Shown: positions 1-11,095 of the stretch, piece after piece
Layout of the letters: each line of letters starts with the position of its first letter
Numbering within the stretch: position 1 is the stretch's first letter
Source: Aselliscus stoliczkanus
Lineage: Eukaryota; Chordata; Mammalia; Chiroptera; Hipposideridae
Length of the DNA: 64,000 nt
Assembly: GCA_033961575.1 (NCBI GenBank)
Contig: CM066737.1
Location: 97,678,709-97,742,708 of the forward strand
Direction of reading: 5' to 3'
Position numbers and translations under genes: made by a program
The notes under the pieces: model-generated
Told to the model about the DNA's origin: nothing
What the model saw: the letters and a program-made list of their open reading frames with translations, nothing else
The model's database searches: none

Positions 1-442
1 TTTTTTTTTTTAAAGATTTTATTGGGGAATTGGTGGAGGGGAACAGCGTTGGGGAATCGGGGAAGGGGAACAGACAAGTTGCCGTCTTCTTGTTCTTCAG
101 TTTTAGTTGCGGAGGATGTTGCTTCACTGTTGGTATCATCATTGCTCTTCCCGGATGAGGCAGATCGGTCGCTGGCCTCTGGATGTCGCTCATCGCGGCT
201 ATTGGCAGCTCACGCTGGCTGCCAGCCGCTCACGCTGGCTGTGGGCCACTCACTGCAGCCTATGGCAGCCCACTGCAGCAGGGGCTGCAGCCCACACCAT
301 CACCGGGGCTCGCACAGCCCAGCTCCAGGTGGAGCTGTTGTTAGCTGTAGAGGGCAGTGTCACTGGCCCTCACGTGGGATCCGAACCGGGGCCGCTGGCA
401 TCCCAAAACCAGCGCTTAACCAATGCGCCACTCGGCCGGCCA
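1..442 (-). mobile_element. Long tRNA-derived SINE (about 450-bp form)
   Basis: Read on the minus strand it starts with the tRNA-like head ggccggccgagtggc, passes through a GC-rich body, and ends in the tail ccccaataaaatctttaaa with poly(A), seen here as poly(T). The poly(T) runs into the window edge, so the distal target-site duplication cannot be seen. The open frames across it are not genes. Confidence 0.85.
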
Positions 443-716
443 AGAAATAGATAACTTTAAACATCAGTTAACTAACGATGCCATATGTGTATGTTTATGT
501 ATGTAGCAAAAGGGAAAGAAATACATCAAAAAGTTAGCAATTATTATTGCTGAGCTATGGGATGAACTGGATATTTTTCTTTATTCTTTTCTCTCATTTT
601 TATGTTTTCTATGATGATTGTGTATTATTTTATAATCAAGAAAAAATATAAGTGCTATAAACAAAAACAAAAACAAAAACAAAAAAACCCACAACCAATT
701 GTGCATTCATTGATGG

Positions 717-1529
717 TGTGGCAGAGGGCCCTAGACAAAGGCTTTCCCAGACCACGTGGTCACCAAGGATTTCGCTGCTGAAGCCCGGAGCTTCAGACAA
801 AGGCATTCCTAGACCGCATGGCCATTAAGACATCCACATTTTTTTTTAAAAGATTTTATTGGGGAATTGGCGGAGGGGAACAGCGTTGGGGAATCGGGGA
901 AGGGGAACAGACAAGTTGCTGTCTTTTTGTTCTTCAGTTGAGTTGCGGAGGATGTTGCTTCACTGTTGGTATCGTCATTGCGCTCTTCCTGGATGAGGCA
1001 GATCAGTCGCCGGCCTCTGGATGTCGCTCACTGCGGCTATTGGCAGCTCATGCTTGGCTGCCAGCCGCTCACGCTGGCTGCGGGCCACTCACTGTAGCCT
1101 ATGGCAGCCCACGGCAGCAGGGGCTGCAGCCCACACCATCACCGGGGCTCGCACAGCCCAGCTCCAGGTGGAGCTGTTGTTAGCTGTAGAGGGCAGTGTC
1201 ACTGGCCCTCATGTGGGATCCGAACCGGGGCCGCTGGCATCCCAAAACCAGCGCTTAACCAATGCGCCACTCGGCCGGCCAAGACATCCACATTTAACAC
1301 TTCCGAATTCCTACCTCACCCGGGAGCCAGTCAGGAACTGGCACAAGATCACATGTCCTAATCATAAGTCTTAGCTGCCAACCTAGAAACCTCAGGGTAC
1401 ACAGCCCCGAGTCCCGCTAGGGTCGGGGCTCAGACTCTGGATGTCAATCCGCTGAGCTGGTGCCAGCATCAATTAACACTGCTTCCCGAGCCTTGGTGTC
1501 CCATCTCTCTGTCGGAGTATTTTACAACA
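717..1529 (+). mobile_element. Candidate solo LTR, split by a SINE
   Basis: The segment starts TGTGGC and ends ACAACA. It is flanked by imperfect 4-bp repeats (atgg at 713-716, gtgg at 1530-1533). Removing the nested SINE and one duplication copy leaves about 360 bp. Near the left end a 63-bp-spaced direct repeat (gacaaaggcttt near 733, gacaaaggcatt near 796) looks like a duplicated U3 element. CpG-rich sequence near 1400-1440 could be R/U5. No polyadenylation signal or family match was established, so this is a candidate only. Confidence 0.3.
841..1280 (-). mobile_element. Long tRNA-derived SINE nested in the candidate LTR
   Basis: This is the same long SINE as at the window start, minus strand. 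It is flanked by a perfect 14-bp target-site duplication, aagacatccacatt, at 827-840 and 1281-1294, which fixes both ends. Confidence 0.9.
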
Positions 1530-1819
1530 GTGGAATAGGTAGAATTTTTGCCTAAAAATTAGCTGACTGAAGTTATAAAATATAAACTCCTCTCATTATT
1601 GCTGGGAATGCAAAGTGATGCAATCCTTAACAGATCACCTTTCATTCATTTATTCAAGAAGTAGTTTTTTAGCTTCTACTATGTGCCAAATGCTATTCTG
1701 TGTCTGCAGACACCGAGGTAAACACATATGAGATGCCTGCCCTTACAGAAGTTACTGGCTGTAGGGAACGTCTGTGTTAGGTGTGTGTGCAAATATCTGG
1801 GACTTTAAAGAACACTTTT

Positions 1820-1921
1820 TTTTTTTTTGAGGGCAGTGTCACTGGGCCTCATATGTGGGATCGAACCGGGGCCGCTGGCTTCCGAAGCCAGCGCTTAACC
1901 ACCACGCCACTCGGCCGGCCC
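1820..1921 (-). mobile_element. Short, head-only SINE (about 100 bp)
   Basis: It contains only the tRNA-like head, ending at gtgacactgccctc and then going straight to poly(A). The 11-bp duplication agaacactttt flanks it at 1809-1819 and 1922-1932. Confidence 0.9.
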
Positions 1922-1932
1922 AGAACACTTTT

Positions 1933-3424
1933 CTTTTAATTGAATTTATTAGCTATGTTAACCTTCCTCATTTTAGAGTAAATAAATTAAATTCCTTTAT
2001 TATATTTGGTGTTACTTATTTTTAATTTTGAAAAAAAATTAGAAATGTAGAAAAATTCAGAGATTAATATAATAAATACCTTTGTACCCATAAGCCATAA
2101 TTGCTAATGATTAATATCTTATCAAATTTGTTTTTTTAATATATAGAAATAAGAATTATAGATAAATTTGAAATCTCTTTCCCCATTTTTTCTCCTCTTT
2201 CTAGAGGCAGTTATTTTTGTGCATTTCATATGTATCCTTCTCATTCAATTTTTGAACTAATATATTTAGATTTACATTTAAAATTTGTAATTAATTTTGG
2301 TTTGTGAACGTTCTGTAATCTCAAAGCTTGAGTGCCTTCTGCCAGGTTTCTAAACCTGGAAAACTCCTTCTCATCCTTTAGGAACCAGTATAAAAATCGT
2401 TATCTCTTTGAAGTTTTTCCTTAATCCTTAAACTGATTAATGGTGAGTTCCTCAGTACTTCCACAGCATTCAGTTCCTACCTCTATCACACCACCGGTCT
2501 GGCTAGGTTTATCTTTCTTTCTCAGTCTGACACCCTCAGGGGGTCAGAACACTTCTGATTTATCATTATATCCCCAGGATTAGTTCATTGACCATCACAG
2601 AAGAGGGTCTCAGTAGGTGTTTGCTGAAAAGAATACACTGAAGTTTAGAACATTTGAGCAGCTAAGGATTGAATAAACAATGCTTTTACTGGAGGAAGAG
2701 ACACCTTATGGAGTGGGAAGAAATAATCGATGTGTTAGGTAGTCTTCAAGGATTGGGACTCATTTGACAAGTTTCATTTCAGAATTAAATATGTTTACAC
2801 AAAAGTCAATGAAGAAAACTAACCCAAGTTTGGTAAAAATTTACGTTACCTGTTTGAAAATTACTATGCCTATTTCTTCCATGATAAAATGAAAAGTTTA
2901 AGATATTTTCATCTAAGGGAGATGTATAAAAATAGTAAGAATGGAGGAATTATGACTATTCATGAGGGATTATTATATTAATAGAAAAATGAGTCAGGCC
3001 CAAATTTTGTTCAATCTAGGTCAGAATCGCTCAGTGACATTAAGTGTGGGCTCTAAAGACAACTGCCATTACAGTTTTTATGAAAGCACATTATCCTTCA
3101 AACTATTTTAATTAAAACTACTCAGGAAAGTCCTTAGAGCACATTCACATTTTTTCCTCCTTTTTTCTGGTAGAGTGGTCAGGAAGAAAGCAGGTCAGTC
3201 ACAACCCTGAGATGAAAGACAGAACATCTCACACCAGACTTAGAAGCGCCAATTGCAATTAACACCTTGCAAACCACATAGTTCATGCTGTATTGGCAAA
3301 TTATTTTCTACCGCTGAACTTTTGTATTTCAAATTTGTGATTTTAGGTTCACATGTTCCCTATATTGTTCAATTTTACTTTTCAATGAGATTCTTCCTTT
3401 CTTTTTTCTTTCTTTTATATTCTT
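1933..3424. other. Intergenic DNA, no gene seen
   Basis: AT-rich non-coding DNA. Positions 2440-2650 look like a weak L2 3' end. No exon, RNA gene or regulatory element is recognisable elsewhere. Confidence 0.5.
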
Positions 3425-3434
3425 AAGGGTGATT

Positions 3435-3439
<5 letters not shown>

Positions 3440-3491
<52 letters not shown>

Positions 3492-3622
3492 GCTGAGCCA
3501 TCCTGCTATCTGTTGGCAGCTCAGCGGCAGCTCAGCTAGGGCCCAGAATCCAAGACACCCTGTTGCTCAGAGCTCACACTCTTGAGCGAGCTCTTAACAG
3601 ACTGAGCCACTCGGCCGGCCCC
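3440..3622 (-). mobile_element. SINE with 'actcaagag' head and (attt)n tail
   Basis: A second head subtype: on the minus strand the head continues agagctcgctcaagagtgtg and the body ends near ctgccaacag. The tail is an (attt)n run at 3434-3489, the complement of (taaa)n. A perfect 15-bp duplication, aagggtgattttatt, lies at 3425-3439 and 3623-3637. Confidence 0.85.
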
Positions 3623-3791
3623 AAGGGTGATTTTATTAAAGATAGGAGCACAAAACAAGAGGCATCTGGCTACAAGACCTGAGTTTCACTGGCTTCATTA
3701 TTTTGCTTTGGATTTGGGGTGAAACTATTTGTGCGTCATCAGTGCCTTTGCCTACAAGTTTGTCAGTTGCATGAAAAGTAATGAGTCTCCT

Positions 3792-4248
3792 GGGCTGGCC
3801 GAGTGGCGTGGTGGTTAAGAGCTGGCTTGGGATGCCAGCGGCCCTGGTTTGGATCCCACATATGAGAGCCAGTGACACCGGCCTCTACAGCTAAGATGGT
3901 GAACAACAGCTCCACCTGGAGCTGGGATGCCGTGAGTCCCCAGGACGGCATAGCTGCAGCCCCTGCTGCAGTGGGCTGCCATAGGCTACAGTGAGTGGCC
4001 GGCAGCCAGCGTGAGCGGCCAGCAGCTGGTGTGAGCTGCCAATAGCCGCCGTGAGCGACCATCCAGAGGGCCAGCAACCAGTCTGCCTCACCTGGGAAGA
4101 GCACAATGACGATACCAACATGGGCCAGTGAAGCAATGTCCTCCACAACTAGACTGAAGAACAAAAAGACCGCAACTTGTTTGTTCCCCTTCCCCAATTC
4201 CCCAATGCTGTTCCCCTCCCCCAAATCCCCAATAAAATATTTTTTTAA
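3792..4248 (+). mobile_element. Long tRNA-derived SINE
   Basis: Complete plus-strand copy from head to ccccaataaaatattttt tail. The perfect 18-bp target-site duplication aaaagtaatgagtctcct is at 3774-3791 and 4249-4266. Confidence 0.92.
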
Positions 4249-4594
4249 AAAAGTAATGAGTCTCCTACCTATGTCATAGATTTCCTTGGTACCTGATCTT
4301 AATGTTAAGTACACACAGAATCTTTCCTTATGGATTCTTCATCTTTACAGAGCAAATAACTCCTACCTCTCAGAACTGTAGCAATAATTTAAAAAGACAG
4401 TGGACCTACAATTAGAAAATATGATAATCGAGTGCTTCTAAGAACATTAAAATCAGTTTCTTCAATTTTTGACCCCAATGTCTTTAAATGGCCACAGGTT
4501 TTTTTGGTCTTTTTTTTAAAAAAAATAGTCTCCCACTTCCCACATGTAGGAGAGAAATTAAATATAAATGTGTGTGTGCCAGAATGTCCAGAGG

Positions 4595-4800
4595 CTGTGT
4601 CACAGAGGTATAGTGTGTGGACTGTGGAGTTGGATTGCCTTGGCATTACTCCTGCTCCAAGACTAGCTCTGGGTCCTTGGGCAATTAACTTAATTTCTTG
4701 GTGTCTCAGTGTCTACATTTATAAAATGGGAAAATAATAGTACTACCTACTTTATAAGACTGCGCAGGTGAATAATTGATATCACTGAAGCACTTGCCAT
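4595..4800 (+). mobile_element. MIR SINE relic
   Basis: It shows the MIR order: ggactgtggagttggattgc, then gggtccttgggcaattaact, then ataaaatgggaaaataatag. It is an old, mammal-wide repeat with diverged ends. Confidence 0.75.
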
Positions 4801-5506
4801 ACTCAATATAGAAAACATTAGATATGTTTTATCCTTACTATGCGCACATTCTCTGCACTTTATTCATGTCTCATGGATTTGATCATAGCTGAAGTCTACA
4901 AACCTTTTTCTGTTACAAAGTTGATTATTATACTTTTATTAGGATTCTTTTATTACCTTAATTTTACTTTCTAAGAGAGAACTTGAATAATTCATATTTG
5001 AGATTTTTGGGGGTTGCTGAAGCAAAACTTGTCAAATATAAAGGTTTGGTGCGTGCTTGTATATTTATTATTCATCAGGAGAAAAATAATGAAACAGAAA
5101 TCCAGATTATATACTAGAGGTAATTATGCATATCCTGATTTAGAAAAGCACTGACTATTCTGGTTATTTGTATTTTGAAACTAGTGTCTTTTTTTCGCAG
5201 ATATCACATTCCTTTTAATCCATTGAGGGACAAGGACAAAACATATGCTTTGTTTTTTTATTTACTAAAGAACTTTAGCTTGAAAGACAGAGGTGAAAAA
5301 TTAATAAGAGGGGAAATAGCTCCATTAGTAGAGGAATGGAAAATGAACTAACCATTATTATGTATAGGAACGCTAAATTATATACAGTTGACCTGAGTTT
5401 TTTCCAGAGTGGTCTGAAGAAGGAATGACTCTCCAGGGTGCCCTGTGATTTAGTGGTGCTGTTATAAATGGATAGATTACGACTGAGAATCTGATGGGGA
5501 CTGTTC
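4801..5506. other. Intergenic DNA, nothing recognised
   Basis: AT-rich sequence without recognisable exons or repeats. Short open frames here lack any family signature. Confidence 0.5.
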
Positions 5507-5968
5507 TGTATCAGTTTGCTAGGGTTGCCATAACAAAGTACCACAAACTGTGGGGCTTAAACAACAAAAAGTTCTTATCTCACAGATATGGAGGCTAGAA
5601 GTTCAAGATCAAAATGTCAGTCAGTAGGGTTGGTTCTTCCTGAGGGCTGTGAGGGAGAATCTATTTCATGCCCCTCCTCTAGCTTCTGCTGGCCATCTTT
5701 GGCATTCCTTGGCTTATAGATCCATTACCTAGGTCTCTGCCTTCATCGTCACATGATGCTCTCCCTGTGTGCATGTCTCTGTCCAAATTTCCCCTTTTAA
5801 TGAGGGTACCAGTCATATTGGATTACAGACCCACTTTATTCCAGTATGACCTCATCTTAACGGATTACATTTGCAATAATCCTATTTCCAAATAAGGTCA
5901 CATTCTGAAGTATTGACGGTTAGTTCTTCAACATATGAATTTCGGGGGATACAATTCAATCCATAACA
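5507..5968 (-). mobile_element. MLT1-type (ERVL-MaLR) solo LTR
   Basis: The minus strand begins tgttatggattgaattgtat and ends with a TACA terminus, as in MaLR LTRs. Recognisable MLT1 wording includes a gaacttctagcctccatatc block and accacaaactgtggggct near the far end (plus-strand spelling). At about 460 bp it is close to full length for MLT1. It is ancient and non-coding. Confidence 0.75.
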
Positions 5969-7382
5969 TCTACTAATGGGACAAGTACCAATTATGGTTT
6001 TAAAGCTTGGCTATGACCCAGAAGTAGATGGCTAATGGGTATACCTTTCAGATAAAGTGTGGCCATAAAATATATTAAGAATTAGCAAGATTCTTTCTAG
6101 TACCTTTCTCTAATTAAATGGGATTTTTCCTTCTTTTGTCCTGAAGACATCCCTCCCATCTATTTTCCAAAATTTTCTCATGTTAATGCTTGTTTTTTTC
6201 TAAGGCCTTTCTTGGCTTAAGCTGCTTCTTTGCTTCTATTTGGGGACAATATCAGCCATTGCAACAGGTGACCTAACGCTCCCCAAACCACTCAATTGAT
6301 GGTCACTAGAAGAAACTATTAGGAGAGAAGTCACAGCCTAGGGGAGTGATGTTTCCAAATGGCAATAATGAAGAGGACTGAGAATATTAAATGTGACTAT
6401 CTTTGGGGTTTTCAAAGCTGACATTTGACTCATTTTTATTTCTTTAGGACCTCAAGTGGTTTAGGTCTAGTTCAGAAATAAACCAAAGGCAAAAAAATCA
6501 ATCAGTAAATAAACTGGAGGCTTTTATCCCCTCTAAAACTTAATCCAAATGTCAAAGAATAGCAAACCTGTTGGTTCTAGGGAACGCGAGTTTTAGAATA
6601 CATATGAAGTAATACTTGGAAGGAAAGAAGAAAGTTCGTGTTCTCGTCTTGGTTAGGCCGCATGGCTGTGGCTGCAGGTTTCTGATGATCACAAAGGCAT
6701 ATGTGGGATTAATCCAATGCCAACTAATATTTTAGTTTCTCAAAGGGGTTTTCACTGCTGGATATTTGCTATACTCAAAGATTAACTGGTAACCAAACCA
6801 ACCTTGGGTCTAATGCAGCTGTCCCAGAGTTATATTTCAGTGTTTGTGTGAGCTGCATTCATAATATACTTTGTAAGAGCTTAATATAAATTCTTGGAAC
6901 TCAGATAATACCTCTATGTCTATTAAAAGAAGTTAGAACTTTGGGATTTAAGATGAGGTTGCTTGGCAATAATAAAACAGAACAAAGCAAGCCACTTTAA
7001 CACAAAGCAATTATTTCTTCTACAAGACAGATTGTCAAAATTTAAGGAAAAAAAGCTTTTATCTAATAAAAAAGCAAGTTACCACATTGCAGAATACATT
7101 TTTTATTTATAAAAGGAAAAACTTATTTCCAGTAAATCAGTAAAATATAAATAAAAATAATTATAATTCTGTTAATTATATGAATATATGAATATGATTA
7201 TATATATTATTGAAACAGTTGAGAACATACCATCCCATGTTTTTCATATGATTATGAAGTATTTCTTTTAATGACAGTGACTGTGTTCACACATGAAAAC
7301 ACAGTTATTCCCCACAGGGAAAGAAAGAAGATTCAGGAGAATTGAGTGACCCAGGGAGCATTTGAATGACAATATATATCAG
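5969..7382. other. Intergenic DNA, nothing recognised
   Basis: No gene, RNA or clear repeat could be supported. Positions 7090-7210 are very AT-rich. Confidence 0.5.
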
Positions 7383-7584
7383 CAGTTGGCAAACTTTTGC
7401 TGTAAAGGGCAGATAGTAAATATTTTAGGCTTTACAGGCTGTGCTATTTCTGTTACAACTACTCCACTCTGCCTTTGTAGGGGGAAAGCAGCCATAGATA
7501 GTATGTAAATGAACGTGTCTGGCTACGGTCCAATGAAACTTTATTTATAAACACAGGCAGCAGGCCATAGTTTGCCAGCCCCTG
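7383..7584 (+). mobile_element. Non-autonomous hAT-type DNA transposon relic
   Basis: It begins cagttggcaaacttttgctg and ends tttgccagcccctg, so the ends are inverted copies of each other. Between them lie a wide-spread mammalian block (gcagatagtaaatattttag) and caatgaaactttatttataa. This is a mammal-wide non-autonomous element; I do not name the subfamily with certainty. A second copy is at 52,196. Confidence 0.7.
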
Positions 7585-8729
7585 TTATATATCATTAGGG
7601 AGACCATTATGATCAAGCAGTAGTGAAAATAATATATAATTTGGTGCTTTATATTAATAAGTCCTCAGACATTTCAAATAAGTCCTCAGACATTTTTGCA
7701 TTGGATCACTCCAGATTTCAACTCTTCCCACCACTGAGGCGAAAGCTTTAATGAACATTGTATGAAAGCCTCTATCAGCTGTGAGTTCCTTGAAGACATG
7801 TTTTATATCTTATTTTCCAGTGCCTGGCAGTGTGTATTGAATCGACTCATTTCCTTTGAACTCAATGCATGCATTGTATTTCCCTGCCTACTTCAGTTTC
7901 TCTGTCTCAGTGATGCATTTTACCTTTCCAAATAGCTGTTCCCATGACCCTTGTACACATTCGGGTCTTCCATATTTATGCTATGTATTTACACATATTC
8001 CTAAAGATATTTCAGTTGACCTAAAGAATTAGGGTGGAGTCAAATGTTTTTTGTCTTCCTATCTAACCTGCCTGTGTGGATGAAACTGAGCACTTAAAAA
8101 GGAAACAAGGACTATTCATGCAAGCACAGTAGACAAAGAATGAAAAGACAGGATCTCCTATTTTGCTATTCTCCTGATTTTGGAAGCAAGGTAGGATGCT
8201 CTCTTGGTCTGGCCATATCCTTGAGATATGGGAGGATGGACAGGATGACATCTTAGTGATTTTGGAGCAAGTTAGTTTTTTGGACCAAGTTGTGACTACT
8301 GCTGCCCCCACTTTGAGTCATTTATTCCTAAGCAGGAAGTATTTGAGCTCTCTAAATTGGATCTCAAAAGCATCATCTAAACAAGAAGATACACACAGCA
8401 CCAGTTTCCCAGTTACCTCACAAAACCTTTCTATTTTTTGCCTTCCTGGTAGATTGAAAAACATGGCCACACTATTTTGCAGCTTCTTTTATCAAGAGGA
8501 AGAGCTTTAGAGCTATGAATTTTCCTCTGAGTGTACATTGTTTTTACTGTGGTTAATTTATAAATGGGTTGTAATTTTGATTTTTAAATTTGGCCCCCAA
8601 GTTATTTAGAAGGGTATTTTAGAGTTTTCCTATTAGTTCTATTTCTTTCTTTTTGTTGTTATAATTTCTAGTTTTTTAGCATCTAGGTCAGAGATTGTGG
8701 AATATGCAATTTCTAAATTTGGGGATTTA
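7585..8729. other. Intergenic DNA with a faint L2 trace
   Basis: Positions 7780-7860 resemble the L2 3' end (gtgagttccttgaagac, then gtgcctggca). Opposing open frames at 8063-8510 have no recognisable domain and are treated as chance. Confidence 0.45.
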
Positions 8730-9146
8730 AAGTGGTGCATTGGTTAGAAGTTGGCTTGGGATGCCAGCTCTGAGCAGCAGGGCCCTGGTTTGGATCCCAC
8801 ATGAGGGCTAGTGATGCTGCGCCCTCTACAGCTAAGGTGGTGAACAACAGCTCCACCTGGAGCTGGGCTGCTATGAGTTGCCAGCGATGGCTTGTAGTGG
8901 GTCTGGCTGGCAGCTGGCGTGCGCTTTCGTGAGCTACCAGGAGCCGCCACGAGCAGCGGTCCAATGGCCGACAAGCAAGTGCCTTACCCAGGAATAACGC
9001 AATGATGATACCAACATGGGACAGTGAAGCAACATCCTCCACAACTAGACTGAGGAACAAAAGGACAGCAACTTCTCTGTTCCCCTTCCCTGATTCCCCA
9101 ACGCTGTTCCCCTCCTCCAATTCCCCAATAAAATCTTAAAAAAAAA
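8730..9146 (+). mobile_element. Long tRNA-derived SINE, diverged head
   Basis: The body and ccccaataaaatctt tail match the long SINE, but the first bases are altered (ggatttaaagtggtgcattg in place of ggccggccgagtggc). The bases after the poly(A) give no clear duplication. Confidence 0.8.
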
Positions 9147-9290
9147 CGTTTATATGTGCCTATGTGTGTATATATGTGTTCACATATATTATATATTATA
9201 CATATATCATGTATTATCTATTATACATATATGTATAATCATCTATGCATTTATATATATTCAATCAGGTTTAATAACTGTAATATTATC
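9147..9290. repeat. TA/TATG-rich low-complexity tract
   Basis: Imperfect runs of tatatgtg, tatata and atacatat follow the SINE poly(A), probably microsatellite growth from the SINE tail. Confidence 0.6.
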
Positions 9291-9362
9291 ATCTTTTATA
9301 TATCCATTTTTAACTAGAGGGTTTTCCAAATTCTGAAGGTGTTTTGTCAATATTTTTTTGTA

Positions 9363-9461
9363 GGGCCAGCCAAGTGGCACAGTGGTTAAGTGCTGGCTTG
9401 GGAAGCCAGCGGCCCCGGTTTGATCCCACATGTGAGGGCCAGTGACACTGCCCTCAAAAAA
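9363..9461 (+). mobile_element. Short, head-only SINE
   Basis: It runs from ggccagccaagtggc to gtgacactgccctc and then poly(A), the same 3' end as all the other short copies. Confidence 0.85.
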
Positions 9462-9544
9462 ATAATTTTGACAAAATGTTGTTAGTACTTAGAAATTTAT
9501 GACTGATATAGTTTGAAATTTATGATCACAAACCTTAATTAGGC

Positions 9545-10950
9545 CCCAAGAGCTGCCTCACAGTCCTACTATGTTTCCAGAGCAATTCCCTCTCCCTTTT
9601 GGAGAAGGCTATTTTAAACATTCTCAAAACTCTAGAACTTCATCCTCACATTTCACTCTCAGCTGCCAACCTTGCTTCTTATTTCATTGAAAAATTATTC
9701 TTGATCAGAAGAGCACATCCTTACTCCCTCCCTTCCAACCCCCACCCCAGCAAACAGGCCAACTTGCTGGCCTCTGCATTCAAAAGCCTCTTCCCCCTCC
9801 TATCACACCTATTAGCTGCTCTTGCCCTTAAGGAGGCCAGCCCTACAGACTGTGTAAATCAGATCCCCACCATTTGGTGGCTGCTCTGGGCTTAGCACTA
9901 CTGTGACAAGTGTCCCCTGGCTCTCCTGCCTCATCAATGATTCCCTTTCTGTGGGACTGTTCCAACCTCAGCCTCAAAATATGATGCATTATCTTTCATC
10001 TTAAAATAAGTGACCACTTGCAGGCACCATCCTCATTTTTCTGCCACCTGAAGAGTTAGATACCCTCTCCATCTTGCCTTCCTCATCCCCCATGATGTCT
10101 TGGAGTCCACTTCAAGCAAGTGTTTGCCTCCACCTACTCTGCTCTCAAGGTCACCACATAGTCAAAACCAATGTTAACTCCTTGTTGATTTCTCAGCAGT
10201 ATTTGACCTGGTTGATCCCTCCTGCTTTCTGGAAACATTTCCTTCATTTGGGCTCTTATACCCATTTATCTCTCTCCCTTTTTTTTAAAGTTGTGGTAAA
10301 ACACACGTGACAAAATTTACCATCTTAACCATTTGTAAGTGTACCATTCAGTGTCATTAAGTACATACACATTGTTGTGCTACCATCACCACCATCCATC
10401 CACAGAATTCTTTTCACCTTACAAACGGGAAACTCTGTACCTATAAAACACTAGCACCCCAAACCCCCAAACCATCCTGCACTCCTGAGTCTCTCCTTGA
10501 CTTTTAAATGTTGTCATGCTCCAGGGCTCAGCCTTTTGACTCCATCTGTGCTCCAGTTACACTCCTTCTCTAGGAAATCTCACTCAAACCCTGGTGTTAA
10601 TTACAATCTCCACAATGGTGACCCCCAAATTTGGATCACAGTCTGAACCTCTTCCCTGAATTATATATTTGCATATCCAACTTCCTTGATATTTCTAGTT
10701 AGAGATCTAAGAGGCATTAAGAAGTTAACATTATCCAAACCAAATTTTGTTTTCTGCCCACAAACCTGCTTCTCTCATAGTGTCCCCCACCCCAGAATTC
10801 CCCACCTCACCATTCACACTGAGTGTTTAGGCCTGAAGCTGGGGGTTAGTTTTACAATACAAGACCAAAGATGCCAGAGATTCCTGTGTTTGTCTGCTGA
10901 GGTGCCTCCAGGGCCTAGAACTATACCTGGCACACAGAAGTTTTGCTAAT
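9545..10950 (+). mobile_element. L2 LINE relic, interrupted by an L1 tail
   Basis: Several blocks match L2 reverse-transcriptase-region wording: ctctcaaggtcaccaca near 10,145, cagcagtatttgacctgg near 10,195, and tgacccccaaatttggatca near 10,620, in the same order and sense. The frame is destroyed. Positions 10,276-10,475 interrupt it. Confidence 0.6.
10276..10475 (-). mobile_element. Old L1 (L1M-type) 3' end inserted in L2
   Basis: The plus strand reads ttgtggtaaaacacacgtga, then caccatccatccacagaatt, then gaaactctgtacctataaaa. This is the reverse complement of a familiar old-L1 3'UTR. L2 wording resumes just downstream, which shows it is an insertion. Confidence 0.6.
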
Positions 10951-11095
10951 GCTTGACATGATCTAACTGTGGCTATATCTTCCCTTCCACCCTCTGGTTT
11001 TCTGCTCTAAAGCCATTGGTTCAGTGTGCCAAGCATGTGTCAACCTTGGAAACTTTGCAGTTACTATTATTCTACCTGGTTCTGGGGTGATTTTA

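Noticed and set aside
22..454. Open frames of 115-142 codons over the first 450 bases, and similar frames at every long SINE
   Set aside because: They are translations of the GC-rich SINE body; the same words recur at each copy on either strand.
3800..3860. tRNA-like sequences (A-box tggcgcagtgg, B-box ggttcggatcc) that might be called tRNA genes
   Set aside because: All occur at the head of SINEs with target duplications, lack an intact acceptor stem and are not stand-alone tRNAs.
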